Positions 8,270 through 15,966 of a stretch of DNA of 64,000 nucleotides are shown here, one piece after another (position 1 is the stretch's first letter; the number at the start of each line of letters is the position of its first letter). The position numbers and the translations under genes are program-made. Source of the DNA: an uncultured Ignavibacteria bacterium (lineage in GTDB: Bacteria; Bacteroidota; Ignavibacteria; Tepidaquicellales; OLB5). The stretch is taken from contig CALMYL010000021.1 of NCBI GenBank assembly GCA_937873695.1, positions 1 to 64,000 on the forward strand, given 5' to 3'. The notes below the pieces were generated by a model, which worked only from the letters and a program-made list of their open reading frames with translations, ran no database searches and had not been told where the DNA came from.

Positions 8270-9286
8270 TTATCTATTCTTCTCCATACTCTTATAGATC
8301 CGTTCAATTATCTCAACGGTTTTCATGCCTTCAAATGCGTTGGCTGCTATTGTGCCGCCTTTGGTAAGGACATCTATTACATTCTCATACACTTTTTCGT
8401 GGTTACTCATTGAGCCTTGGTAGAAGCCGTAATCATTGGCGGGCCGCGAAGCGGGGAGTCCCTCGATCTTAAATCCGTCTATCGACTGGTATTCAAGCAC
8501 ATTTAAATACTGACCGCCTATCTTTACAGTACCGCTCGAGCCAAAGACAGTAATTGAGCCTTCCATGTTCTGCTTATGGCTGTTGACGGTATAGTTGATA
8601 GTGCATAAAGCTCCGTTTTCAAATTCGCCTATAACAACGCCTGTATCTTCAAATTCTACAAGCTCGTTATGAATAAAATTCCTGCCAATGCCGTTGAGTG
8701 TTTTAAAATCGCCGATTAACCAATAAAGCAAATCTATGAAATGGCTGAATTGCGTGAAGAGCGTTCCGCCATCAATCGCTTTTTTGCCCTTCCAGTCAGA
8801 TTGCCTGTAATACTCATCATTTCTGTTCCAGAAACAGTTCAGTTCAACGTTCAGTATTTTACCCAGCCTGCCAGCTTCTATTACTTCCTTCAGCGCAGCT
8901 ATTGGCGGATTGAAACGGTTCTGCTTAACAATAAAAAGATCCTTCCCTGATTTATCCGCTTCTATCATCATCTTATTGCACTCACTTACGCTTATTGCCA
9001 TAGGTTTTTCGCAAAGTACATTCATGCCCGCATTTAGTGCAAGTATGGTATGCGCTGAATGAAATGAGTTGGGAGTGCAAACAGATACAACATCGATATT
9101 TTTTTCTTTTTCAAGCAGTTCCTCGATTGTTGTGTAAGGCTTAGCTGAGAATTTTTTGGCAAACTCGTTTGCGCGTTCTGGTTTAGTGTCACATACAGCT
9201 GTAAGCTCTGCAATGCTGTTTATTATCTCCGCATGGCGTTTTGCTATTCTGCCGCAGCCTATTATTGCAAATTTTAGCTTATTCAA
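8270..9286 (-). CDS. Gfo/Idh/MocA family oxidoreductase
   Basis: 338 aa. The N-terminal Rossmann domain starts with KFAIIGCGRIAKRHAEII, and the family signature EKPMAIS (residues 94-100) carries the catalytic-site lysine. The C-terminal alpha/beta domain holds GGTLFTQFSHFIDLLYWLIGD, with the conserved His of the active site. Members oxidise or reduce sugar hydroxyls with NAD(P), often on UDP-sugars or inositols; WlbA/WbpB-like UDP-GlcNAcA dehydrogenases are plausible given the neighbouring glycosyltransferase, but substrate is not determined. Its stop lies next to hairpin-rich intergenic DNA and its promoter region faces another repeat-filled gap. Confidence 0.9.
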   Translation of the reverse strand: MNKLKFAIIGCGRIAKRHAEIINSIAELTAVCDTKPERANEFAKKFSAKPYTTIEELLEKEKNIDVVSVCTPNSFHSAHTILALNAGMNVLCEKPMAISVSECNKMMIEADKSGKDLFIVKQNRFNPPIAALKEVIEAGRLGKILNVELNCFWNRNDEYYRQSDWKGKKAIDGGTLFTQFSHFIDLLYWLIGDFKTLNGIGRNFIHNELVEFEDTGVVIGEFENGALCTINYTVNSHKQNMEGSITVFGSSGTVKIGGQYLNVLEYQSIDGFKIEGLPASRPANDYGFYQGSMSNHEKVYENVIDVLTKGGTIAANAFEGMKTVEIIERIYKSMEKNR

Positions 9287-9636
9287 TAAAATAATGTTTT
9301 ATTGTTGTTGGTCAAAAACTGCACCGGCAGTCAAGGACCAACAACGGAGAAATTCATATTATTATGCAAATATCCCGAAAAAGAAGGGGTATTTCAAGTT
9401 AAAATAGCCTGTCATGCTGAATTTTTGACTGCAATGGCATGTAGTTTCAGTATCTGTTTTACCCGATTCCCAAACTGGAGTTTGGGAATCAGAGGGAGAC
9501 CTGGGTATTTGAAAAAGCTAATCGTGCCACGAATATATATGGATTTCATTCTTACAATTCAATTAAAGTATTAACAAACCCGGAAATCTTTTCAAACAAA
9601 TATTCGTGGCACGAATATTTATTATAATAAGTTTCT
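9287..9636. other. Repeat-filled intergenic region
   Basis: Three separate structures and no gene. They are an inverted repeat GTTGTTGGTC / GACCAACAAC (9304-9345) with a smaller inner hairpin, a 12-bp perfect hairpin GATTCCCAAACT/AGTTTGGGAATC (9465-9490), and the 93-bp inverted-repeat element at 9522-9614. Confidence 0.75.
9522..9614. mobile_element. 93-bp MITE-like element, family with 44834-44929
   Basis: Bounded by TCGTGCCACGAAT and its exact inverse ATTCGTGGCACGA. The interior is AT-rich and non-coding. A second element of nearly the same length with the same termini lies at 44834-44929. Confidence 0.55.
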
Positions 9637-10527
9637 TCATTCATATTTTAGTGTCTTCACCCATGCCACATAATCGGCATCGAGCTCACTTATTGATCTG
9701 CCGGTGATTTTTTCCATTTGTGTGATTCCCGTGTTATCAGAATTGTATGTATCACGGAAATGTTTGTAATATTTTTTTAGCAGACCCTGCTCCTGCAGGT
9801 ACATACACAAATAGCGAGCTTGTGAATAATTCACATCGCTGCCCGTGCCGTAGAATTCTTCCCAGTTGGTTTTCATTAATTTTTCAATTGAAGTGTAGCT
9901 TTTATCGGCAAGGGCATCCTGCAGCGCCGGCAGGCGCCAGTTAACATAGCCGAGTATTGTTTTGTTATTCAGCGAGCATCTTTCGTAAAGAGAGCCTAGA
10001 CCTTCATTGAACCAGGAAGGGATATCAGGGAAGTCATACCGCGCAAGCGCATGTGTCATTTCATGCACAAGCGTCCCCGTGCCCGTATTGATATTCATAA
10101 GCATGGTTTTTTCTGATGGCTTGTAGTATCCGTATTTTGAGAGGTCATCATCATCGTAAAGTGTCTTAGCCCAATACCTGTATGTTCTATCATCTTTGAA
10201 CAGGAAAATGGTTGTCGCTTCATCGGGTCTGGTGGAAAAATAATCGTTGTAAAAGCACTCAACAGCTTTATCAATTGTGTTTGTTAATATCTTTTCTGTT
10301 TCTGCTTCGCTTAAGTTACTGGCAATGACAAAATATGAATGCTCCTTTACGATAAAATCATCACTCAGTGAACGCTTTAACTCGTTTATCCGTGCTGTAA
10401 AGTTAATATTTACACTGTCAGAACCGGCGACATGCCGGGTTGGTTTATCCATTACAGAAGGAGTGTTAGCCGGCCGGCAATCTGAAACAAAAAATACCAG
10501 CATCAGATATAAAATAAAAGTCTTCAT
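9637..10527 (-). CDS. Putative secreted or lipid-anchored gluzincin metallopeptidase (MA clan)
   Basis: 296 aa. The N-terminus MKTFILYLMLVFFVSDC is a signal sequence with a possible lipobox Cys at 17. Residues near 155-180 contain HEMTHALARY, an HExxH zinc motif, and 17 residues later WFNEGLGSLYE, whose Glu is the likely third zinc ligand, as in gluzincins and the peptidase MA-like family (DUF1570-type). The protein probably acts outside the cytoplasm. Substrate unknown. It stands alone and is transcribed away from the sigma-factor gene; the two divergent starts are separated by 233 bp of AT-rich sequence. Confidence 0.7.
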   Translation of the reverse strand: MKTFILYLMLVFFVSDCRPANTPSVMDKPTRHVAGSDSVNINFTARINELKRSLSDDFIVKEHSYFVIASNLSEAETEKILTNTIDKAVECFYNDYFSTRPDEATTIFLFKDDRTYRYWAKTLYDDDDLSKYGYYKPSEKTMLMNINTGTGTLVHEMTHALARYDFPDIPSWFNEGLGSLYERCSLNNKTILGYVNWRLPALQDALADKSYTSIEKLMKTNWEEFYGTGSDVNYSQARYLCMYLQEQGLLKKYYKHFRDTYNSDNTGITQMEKITGRSISELDADYVAWVKTLKYE

Positions 10528-10760
10528 ATTTCGTATATATAGTTGTTACAACATTTAACTTAATTAATAAAGATAAGTTTCACGCCTAACGTACGTTAGG
10601 AAATTTTTCAGAAATTTAGTCATTATTACAAATATTTACACCAACTTGAGGAAAATTTTATCATATTAAGTAGTAACTATTTTGGGTAAGTTAACAAAAA
10701 TTTGACTGCTTGAAATAGTGCATTAAATTGCTTAATTTAATGAACTAAAAATAAGGGAAA

Positions 10761-11474
10761 TTGTTGAAAAAAGATAACTCAAAACAAGAGAGAGATATAA
10801 AGAACCGTGAAGTAACAGAGCCTGAAAATCTGCCGGTTAATGAAGAGGATATTGATGCTGATGATTCAATGGGTGAAGATAACCCGTTGGATAAACTTAG
10901 CCCTGCTGAGCTTGAAGCCCGTAAAAAGGACTTTGAAACTGAGGCTATTCCTCACATGAAAATACTGTATAATTATGCACTTCGGATGTCAGGTGACCAG
11001 CTTGAGGCAGATGACCTGGTACAGGATACCTATATGCGCGCTTTCAGGTTTTTCCACAAGTTTGAGCGGGGAACTAACTGCAAAGCATGGTTGTTCAGGA
11101 TAATGAAGAATTGTTATATCAACAAATACCGTAAGACAAAGAAAGAGCCATCAAAAGTTGATTATGAAGATGTACAGAACTTTTACGACTCAATAAGAGA
11201 TGATGTAGTTGATCCGAACGATCTTGAACACAAGGTGTTCAGCAACCTGCTTGATGATGAATTAATGAACGCTCTCAACTCACTGCAGGATGATTATAAA
11301 ACGGTTGTAATACTGTGTGACCTTGAGGGATTAAGCTATGAAGAAATAGCTGAGTTCCTTGATGTGCCGATAGGAACGGTACGAAGCCGCCTTCACAGAG
11401 GAAGAAAAATATTACAGAAAAAGCTTCAGGACTACGCTAAGTCCAGGGGCTATTCGGTTGAATCAATGGCGTAG
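10761..11474 (+). CDS. ECF-type RNA polymerase sigma factor
   Basis: 237 aa. Region 2 spans about residues 70-130 (LYNYALRMSGDQLEADDLVQ, then RAFRFFHKFERGTNCKAWLF), and region 4 spans about 170-225 (SLQDDYKTVVILCDLEGLSY, EEIAEFLDVPIGTVRSRLHR). The first 50 residues are an acidic extension not seen in minimal ECF factors. The start is uncertain: TTG codons at 10761 and 10764 follow AAGGGA at 10753-10758, and 10764 has the better spacing. The next gene encodes a single-pass membrane protein with a cytoplasmic N-terminal domain, consistent with an anti-sigma, so the pair may respond to an envelope signal. Confidence 0.92.
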   Translation: MLKKDNSKQERDIKNREVTEPENLPVNEEDIDADDSMGEDNPLDKLSPAELEARKKDFETEAIPHMKILYNYALRMSGDQLEADDLVQDTYMRAFRFFHKFERGTNCKAWLFRIMKNCYINKYRKTKKEPSKVDYEDVQNFYDSIRDDVVDPNDLEHKVFSNLLDDELMNALNSLQDDYKTVVILCDLEGLSYEEIAEFLDVPIGTVRSRLHRGRKILQKKLQDYAKSRGYSVESMA

Positions 11475-11552
11475 GTCTCATAAACCAGCTTTCATTATTT
11501 TTAACCGGAATTAAACGGAGAAAATTGTTATTATCAAAAACCATCAAATACT

Positions 11553-12488
11553 ATGCCTATGGGTCTAAATACTACTACTTTTAACATAGATGAATTAATT
11601 TCATCTTATGCAGATAACCAAATTACAGATCCTGAAACAAAGAAACAGATTGAAGACCTTTTAAGCAAAGATCAGAAGCTTAGTGCTAAATACAAAGCGG
11701 AAGTTCTTACAAAAGAGTTATTAAGATCAAGGTTACCTGAAGCGGAGCTTCCAAAAGCAACATATCAGAAAGTGATGTTATCAATTGATAACATGATAGC
11801 TGATTCTAAAAAAAAATACAGTGCAGCCTCAGTTACAGGCAATAATATAGCGCCGGCTGAAACTGAATATCCCTCATTCTGGCAATCAATTAAACAGGCA
11901 TTTACCGAGAAATTCATCGGCGTTCCAAGGTATGCATTTGCCGTACTGGCATTTGTAATTATCGGGGGACTTGTTGTATTTTCGGGCGGAAAGAAAACGC
12001 GCAATCCGTATATACTAACCGGCACTGAGTCAAGTTTAATGGTGCAGGCCGTTAACAGCTTCCATAAGGTATTGAAGGGAGATGTTAAGCCGCAGCTTAA
12101 ATCAAGCAATGCCGCAGAGGTTGAAAAATACGTGATGGAAAAAGCGCACTTCGATCCGTACGTGCCGGTAATAGAAAATTACCAGATAGCAGGCGTGGTT
12201 TGCAATGAGTATAAAGGTCAGGAAATGGCTCATATCATTTATGAGAACAGCGATGGCTCTATGCTCTACATTATGCAGGTGCCGATCTCGGCAGTAAACA
12301 AGAAAAGCCTTGATCTGCCGGATGACGTACAAAAGGAAATATCAAAGGCGCAGTTTTATATGTGCGATGAAGTTGATGAAAACGACTGCACAATGACACT
12401 TTGGTACAAGGAAAACAACGTTTGCGCATCTATGACCACGATGCCTAAACAGGAAATGTACGCAACATTTACAAGATTCAATAAATAA
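11553..12488 (+). CDS. Single-pass membrane protein, possible anti-sigma factor
   Basis: 311 aa. Residues 10-75 (NIDELISSYADNQITDPETK and the following LSKD/KLSAKYKAEVLTKEL) resemble the short helical N-terminal domain of zinc-less anti-sigma factors. One transmembrane helix lies at about 126-146 (YAFAVLAFVIIGGLVVF). The C-terminal half, about 160 residues outside the membrane, has no family I recognise. The role is inferred from position directly downstream of the ECF sigma gene and from topology; no HxxxCxxC zinc motif is present. Two in-frame ATGs (11553, 11559) are possible starts. Confidence 0.6.
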   Translation: MPMGLNTTTFNIDELISSYADNQITDPETKKQIEDLLSKDQKLSAKYKAEVLTKELLRSRLPEAELPKATYQKVMLSIDNMIADSKKKYSAASVTGNNIAPAETEYPSFWQSIKQAFTEKFIGVPRYAFAVLAFVIIGGLVVFSGGKKTRNPYILTGTESSLMVQAVNSFHKVLKGDVKPQLKSSNAAEVEKYVMEKAHFDPYVPVIENYQIAGVVCNEYKGQEMAHIIYENSDGSMLYIMQVPISAVNKKSLDLPDDVQKEISKAQFYMCDEVDENDCTMTLWYKENNVCASMTTMPKQEMYATFTRFNK

Positions 12489-12515
12489 AAAAATAAAGTT
12501 AAATCAGAAAAACAG

Positions 12516-13118
12516 ATGATACGGGTACTTTTAGCAGTAATACTTGCCGCAGCAGTTTCCTTTAATTGCTCAAAAACCACAGAAAAAACTGACGTAAAAC
12601 CGCAGGATAATAAACAGAACACCCAACAGCAGAAGCAGGATACAAAACCCGCCTCAGGCAGCTCATTTGTTGTAAAGGATGTTGATAAGGATGTGACGAA
12701 AAATGAAATGGTTGATTTTAAGTGGGATGAGAACGGCAAAGAAATGAAGCTAAGTGATTACAAAGGCAAAGTAATTCTGCTTAATTTCTGGGCAACATGG
12801 TGTCCCCCGTGCAGGAAAGAGCTTCCGGACCTTTCAACACTTTCAACAGAGCTGAAAGATAAGGATTTCAAAATGATCGGCGTATCTGTGGATGATAACC
12901 AGGAAGTGCTGAATAATTTCCTTAAAACAAATAACCTTTCATATACGGTCGTATTCGAACCCAACGAGCTTGTTGCAAAATATATGACATCTGCAGGGCA
13001 GAACCAGAACGTGGTTCCGCAAACGTACATTATAGATAAGAACGGCAAGGTTGTTGAGGCAATCATGGGTTCCCGAAGCAAAGCTGATTTTTTGAGTTTG
13101 ATAAATAAGTATTTGTAG
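12516..13118 (+). CDS. TlpA/ResA-like thioredoxin-fold lipoprotein
   Basis: 200 aa. The signal peptide ends in a lipobox (AVSFNC, Cys18), followed by a Thr/Gln/Lys-rich linker to residue 50. The thioredoxin domain has FWATWCPPCRKELPDL with redox Cys96 and Cys99, and a cis-Pro region VVPQTYIID. It should be a periplasmic, membrane-tethered thiol-disulfide reductase, as in cytochrome c maturation or general envelope thiol reduction. It lies 27 bp after the putative anti-sigma gene and ends at a strong terminator, so the three genes probably form one operon, which would link the sigma factor to envelope redox state. Confidence 0.9.
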   Translation: MIRVLLAVILAAAVSFNCSKTTEKTDVKPQDNKQNTQQQKQDTKPASGSSFVVKDVDKDVTKNEMVDFKWDENGKEMKLSDYKGKVILLNFWATWCPPCRKELPDLSTLSTELKDKDFKMIGVSVDDNQEVLNNFLKTNNLSYTVVFEPNELVAKYMTSAGQNQNVVPQTYIIDKNGKVVEAIMGSRSKADFLSLINKYL

Positions 13119-13129
13119 GAAGATTAACT

Positions 13130-13173
13130 AAATCTAACAAAAAAGGGGCGTTAGCCCCTTTTTTGTTAGATTT
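13130..13173 (+). terminator. Strong, probably bidirectional terminator
   Basis: A perfect 20-bp stem (AAATCTAACAAAAAAGGGGC and its complement) closes on GTTA, with T-runs on both sides. It lies 11 bp after the thioredoxin-like gene. Confidence 0.9.
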
Positions 13174-13276
13174 TGATATTCATACGCGATACAGCTCAGT
13201 TTACTTTTTGATGGCTTGCCGCTTTATTTCTTTACAGGCGGGCGAGCCACGCCTGCTACAAAGTCCATTAGAGTAT

Positions 13277-13323
13277 AATGCAGAGTCTCTCGCTTCTCAG
13301 AGGACTCTGCATTTATTTTTTGC
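13277..13323 (+). terminator. Hairpin with T-rich tail
   Basis: AATGCAGAGTC (13277-13287) pairs with GACTCTGCATT (13303-13313), followed by TATTTTTTG. The loop TCTCGCTTCTCAGAG holds a smaller stem. It may be a terminator or a copy of a palindromic repeat. The surrounding 13174-13371 holds no gene. Confidence 0.5.
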
Positions 13324-13371
13324 CTTTTTATTTCTGCCTTCTTGACTTACTCTGTTCTAACAGAGGAAGTT

Positions 13372-15966
13372 TTATTTTAGCAGCACCATCTTTTTACTAT
13401 CTATAAATTTATTACCATTCGGTTCTTCCGCTTCTATTCGGTAGAAGTAAACTCCTGACGCATAGTTCGATGCATTAAAATCTACAATGTATGAACCTGC
13501 GGTTTTAAGTTCATAGTTCACAAGCCGTTTTACTTCTCTGCCTAATATATCATAAATTATTATCTTTACCTTTGAATCTTTCGGCAGGTCGTAATTTATT
13601 TTTGTTACGGGATTGAACGGATTTGGATAATTTTGTGATATCTTATATACCAATGGAATATTCTTCGGTTCATTGCCTTTACTGCTGGTATTTGAGCCAA
13701 ATACTTTCCTTATATCTTCCGATACTATCCTTACATGTTGGGTTATGCTTTTTGGCTTTTCAGTCTTTACCACTTGTTTTAATGATTTCATCTGAGTAAG
13801 TTCTTTTGATGCGTTCACATCGCCAAGCTCTGATTTCTCTTCAAGCTTCTTTATCTTCGTTTCATCATCATTCTTTGATATTTCTATCGCAGTATTTATC
13901 GATTTACGTATATCCAGCCTTTGCTCCTTGGTGAAAGGTTTCTTATCGTCGCCCAATTCATCAAATTTATCAAATTCATAATAATTATCAGATTCATTAT
14001 ATTCGTTGTTATTGCTCATTGTTAATTGCTCATTGTCTATTGAACTGCGGGCACCGCCCTGCGGCGCCAGCAATGAAGTTGCCATATAATCCCATCTTGC
14101 GATAAGTCCCTCATAGCTGTAAGGATTCTGGTTTATTATCTGCTGAAATCCTGCCATTGCCTGTGAGTATTCACGCATTCTTACTTTACATTTTAATATA
14201 TAATAATTAGCGCGTTTTACAAGTGATGTATTGCCCGGATGGTTCAATATCAGGTTTTCGTAGAATACCTTAAGGGTATTTGCTGCATTGTATGATGTAT
14301 CGCTTGCAACGGTGGCTAAAAAGAGCTTTGATACTGCAAATATGCTCTGAATGCTATCGGGATATGTGTTAATAAGATCCAGACATTTTGTTTTTGCCTG
14401 TGAGTAATTGCGGTAACGCATTAGTACGCTGATGGTATCGTATTTTTGTTTTGGTGTGGATATTACAAACACATCCCGCCCAAGAAACTGCGAAGCAGTT
14501 TCGAAGTCCCGCCTTGGCGGGATCCCGGACACACTTGAATAACTTCCCCCTGAACCTGAACCGCCTGTGTATATTGTATCATAGATACCATTACCAAGGT
14601 TTATAGCCAGTCCGTCACCGCCGCCGATTATTTCACAGCCGGCCAGGTATGGATTAAAATTAAACGTTATCTGTGAGCCTTGATAGCCTGAGGTTACCAT
14701 ATTTATTGGCGGATCAACGGGAGAACCATCCACCTTAAAGCAATTATTGGTTTCTTCGGTCGTGACTGCTGTGAACATCGGGAAGTAGCCGTATAAGTGG
14801 TAGGAGCTCTGGTCACTTGTAATATTAAAAATATTTTCGCCACCCTCAAGCAAAAAGTATGAACCATCTACATTTATATTATTTGAGCCTGTACCTTCGT
14901 TTGAAATAGTATTCAGTCCGCCGAGAGTAAATGCGCCTGAACTGTTGAGCTTTAGCTCACTGCCGCCTGCGGCAAAGATTCCCATTGATCCGCTTACAGT
15001 CGATGATATTGTATTCTGAACAATATCTATGGAAGATGTTAAAGCGTTTATTCCAATGTAATTATCGGTTATTGTGTTTCCTTTAATTGCTCCGCCGATT
15101 ACACCGCTTAGAAAAACTGCTGTGTTACCCTCATTAAATGTATTATTTTCTATAATTAAGGGAGTTGTTACACCTGCATATGATGATACATTTACCGTTG
15201 GTATTGTTGAACCCGATGAATTAAATGTATTACTGCCTATGTATATATTATTTATTGCTATAAAAGGATTATTAAAACAAATCGCGTTCACTCCGCCTTT
15301 GAGTGAGCTGTTTGTATTAAAAGTACAATTCCGTATATCAACAACGGGGCAATCAATGATATTAACCGCGTATGTTGTATCGTTTGCGAGTCCACTAAAC
15401 GTTGCGCCGTAAATTTTTACTTCGCAGTTGGTAAAGCTGTGGCCGCGCCATGAACCGCCCGGTACCGCATCGCTTGTAATATTCTGCGGAGCTGATGTGT
15501 TCTGGTCGCCTACTGTAAATACACCGCCTGACATTACAAACCTTGATGAATCATTAAAATGTATGGTTGTGTTTGCGCCAATTGTAATATTAAAACCGTT
15601 ATTGTAAACGGGAGCTTCACAGGTGAATGATTCAGCTGAGATATTTTCATCGCCTGCTAGAATACCGCCACCAATCATTACAGGTTCCATTTTAAAAATC
15701 TTTCCTTCGCCCGGGTCAAACCAGCCAAAATCAAGCTGCATTTGCCCCTTAACATATGTTATCACTTGATTCCTGTCAGATATATTTGTTATTTTCCAGT
15801 TTTCATATCTTTCAAGCTGTGTCGCATATTGGTCAAAATATACTTTTACAAATCTTCTGCCCCCATTTTCATTTTCAGAGGGTTTATAGGGTGAGCATCG
15901 CTTGTTCAAGATCATAAAATAATTGGCAATGTCATTCGGGTTTTGCTTAAAAGTCGCTATCTGCAA
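13372..15966 (-). CDS. Beta-helix/TPR-like surface protein with T9SS domain (3-prime part of a frameshifted gene)
   Basis: 864 codons. Residues 80-400 are Asn/Gly-rich with recurrent N.F...G / I.NNTF patterns, typical of a right-handed parallel beta-helix (NVSSYAGVTTPLIIENNTFN; GVIGGAIKGNTITDNYIGIN). Residues 510-640 resemble TPR helices (YRNYSQAKTKCLDLINTYPD). The C-terminus is a T9SS type-A domain (NYPNPFNPVTKINY, YDILGREV, ASGVYFYRIEA, KKMVLLK). There is no signal peptide: the first codons (TTG CAG ATA) begin inside the last codons of the upstream frame, with a 10-bp overlap. Together with the upstream ORF, which has a signal peptide and no sorting domain, this is best read as one protein of about 1,565 aa broken by a -1 frameshift. 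Confidence 0.75.
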   Translation of the reverse strand: MQIATFKQNPNDIANYFMILNKRCSPYKPSENENGGRRFVKVYFDQYATQLERYENWKITNISDRNQVITYVKGQMQLDFGWFDPGEGKIFKMEPVMIGGGILAGDENISAESFTCEAPVYNNGFNITIGANTTIHFNDSSRFVMSGGVFTVGDQNTSAPQNITSDAVPGGSWRGHSFTNCEVKIYGATFSGLANDTTYAVNIIDCPVVDIRNCTFNTNSSLKGGVNAICFNNPFIAINNIYIGSNTFNSSGSTIPTVNVSSYAGVTTPLIIENNTFNEGNTAVFLSGVIGGAIKGNTITDNYIGINALTSSIDIVQNTISSTVSGSMGIFAAGGSELKLNSSGAFTLGGLNTISNEGTGSNNINVDGSYFLLEGGENIFNITSDQSSYHLYGYFPMFTAVTTEETNNCFKVDGSPVDPPINMVTSGYQGSQITFNFNPYLAGCEIIGGGDGLAINLGNGIYDTIYTGGSGSGGSYSSVSGIPPRRDFETASQFLGRDVFVISTPKQKYDTISVLMRYRNYSQAKTKCLDLINTYPDSIQSIFAVSKLFLATVASDTSYNAANTLKVFYENLILNHPGNTSLVKRANYYILKCKVRMREYSQAMAGFQQIINQNPYSYEGLIARWDYMATSLLAPQGGARSSIDNEQLTMSNNNEYNESDNYYEFDKFDELGDDKKPFTKEQRLDIRKSINTAIEISKNDDETKIKKLEEKSELGDVNASKELTQMKSLKQVVKTEKPKSITQHVRIVSEDIRKVFGSNTSSKGNEPKNIPLVYKISQNYPNPFNPVTKINYDLPKDSKVKIIIYDILGREVKRLVNYELKTAGSYIVDFNASNYASGVYFYRIEAEEPNGNKFIDSKKMVLLK
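14473..14524. repeat. Palindromic repeat inside coding sequence
   Basis: Hairpin GAAACTGC/GCAGTTTC (14484-14502) followed by CCCGCC/GGCGGG (14508-14521), with an outer ATCCCGCC arm at 14473. The segment is read in frame within the beta-helix gene as a charged stretch (SGIPPRRDFETASQFLGRD) between the beta-helix and the TPR-like region. The CCCGCCTTG hairpin core also occurs in the intergenic copies at 19617-19631 and 22802-22816. Confidence 0.55.

Noticed and set aside
13163-13345. 60-codon ORF between terminator hairpins
   Set aside because: It begins in one terminator stem and crosses another hairpin; no ribosome site or recognisable protein.
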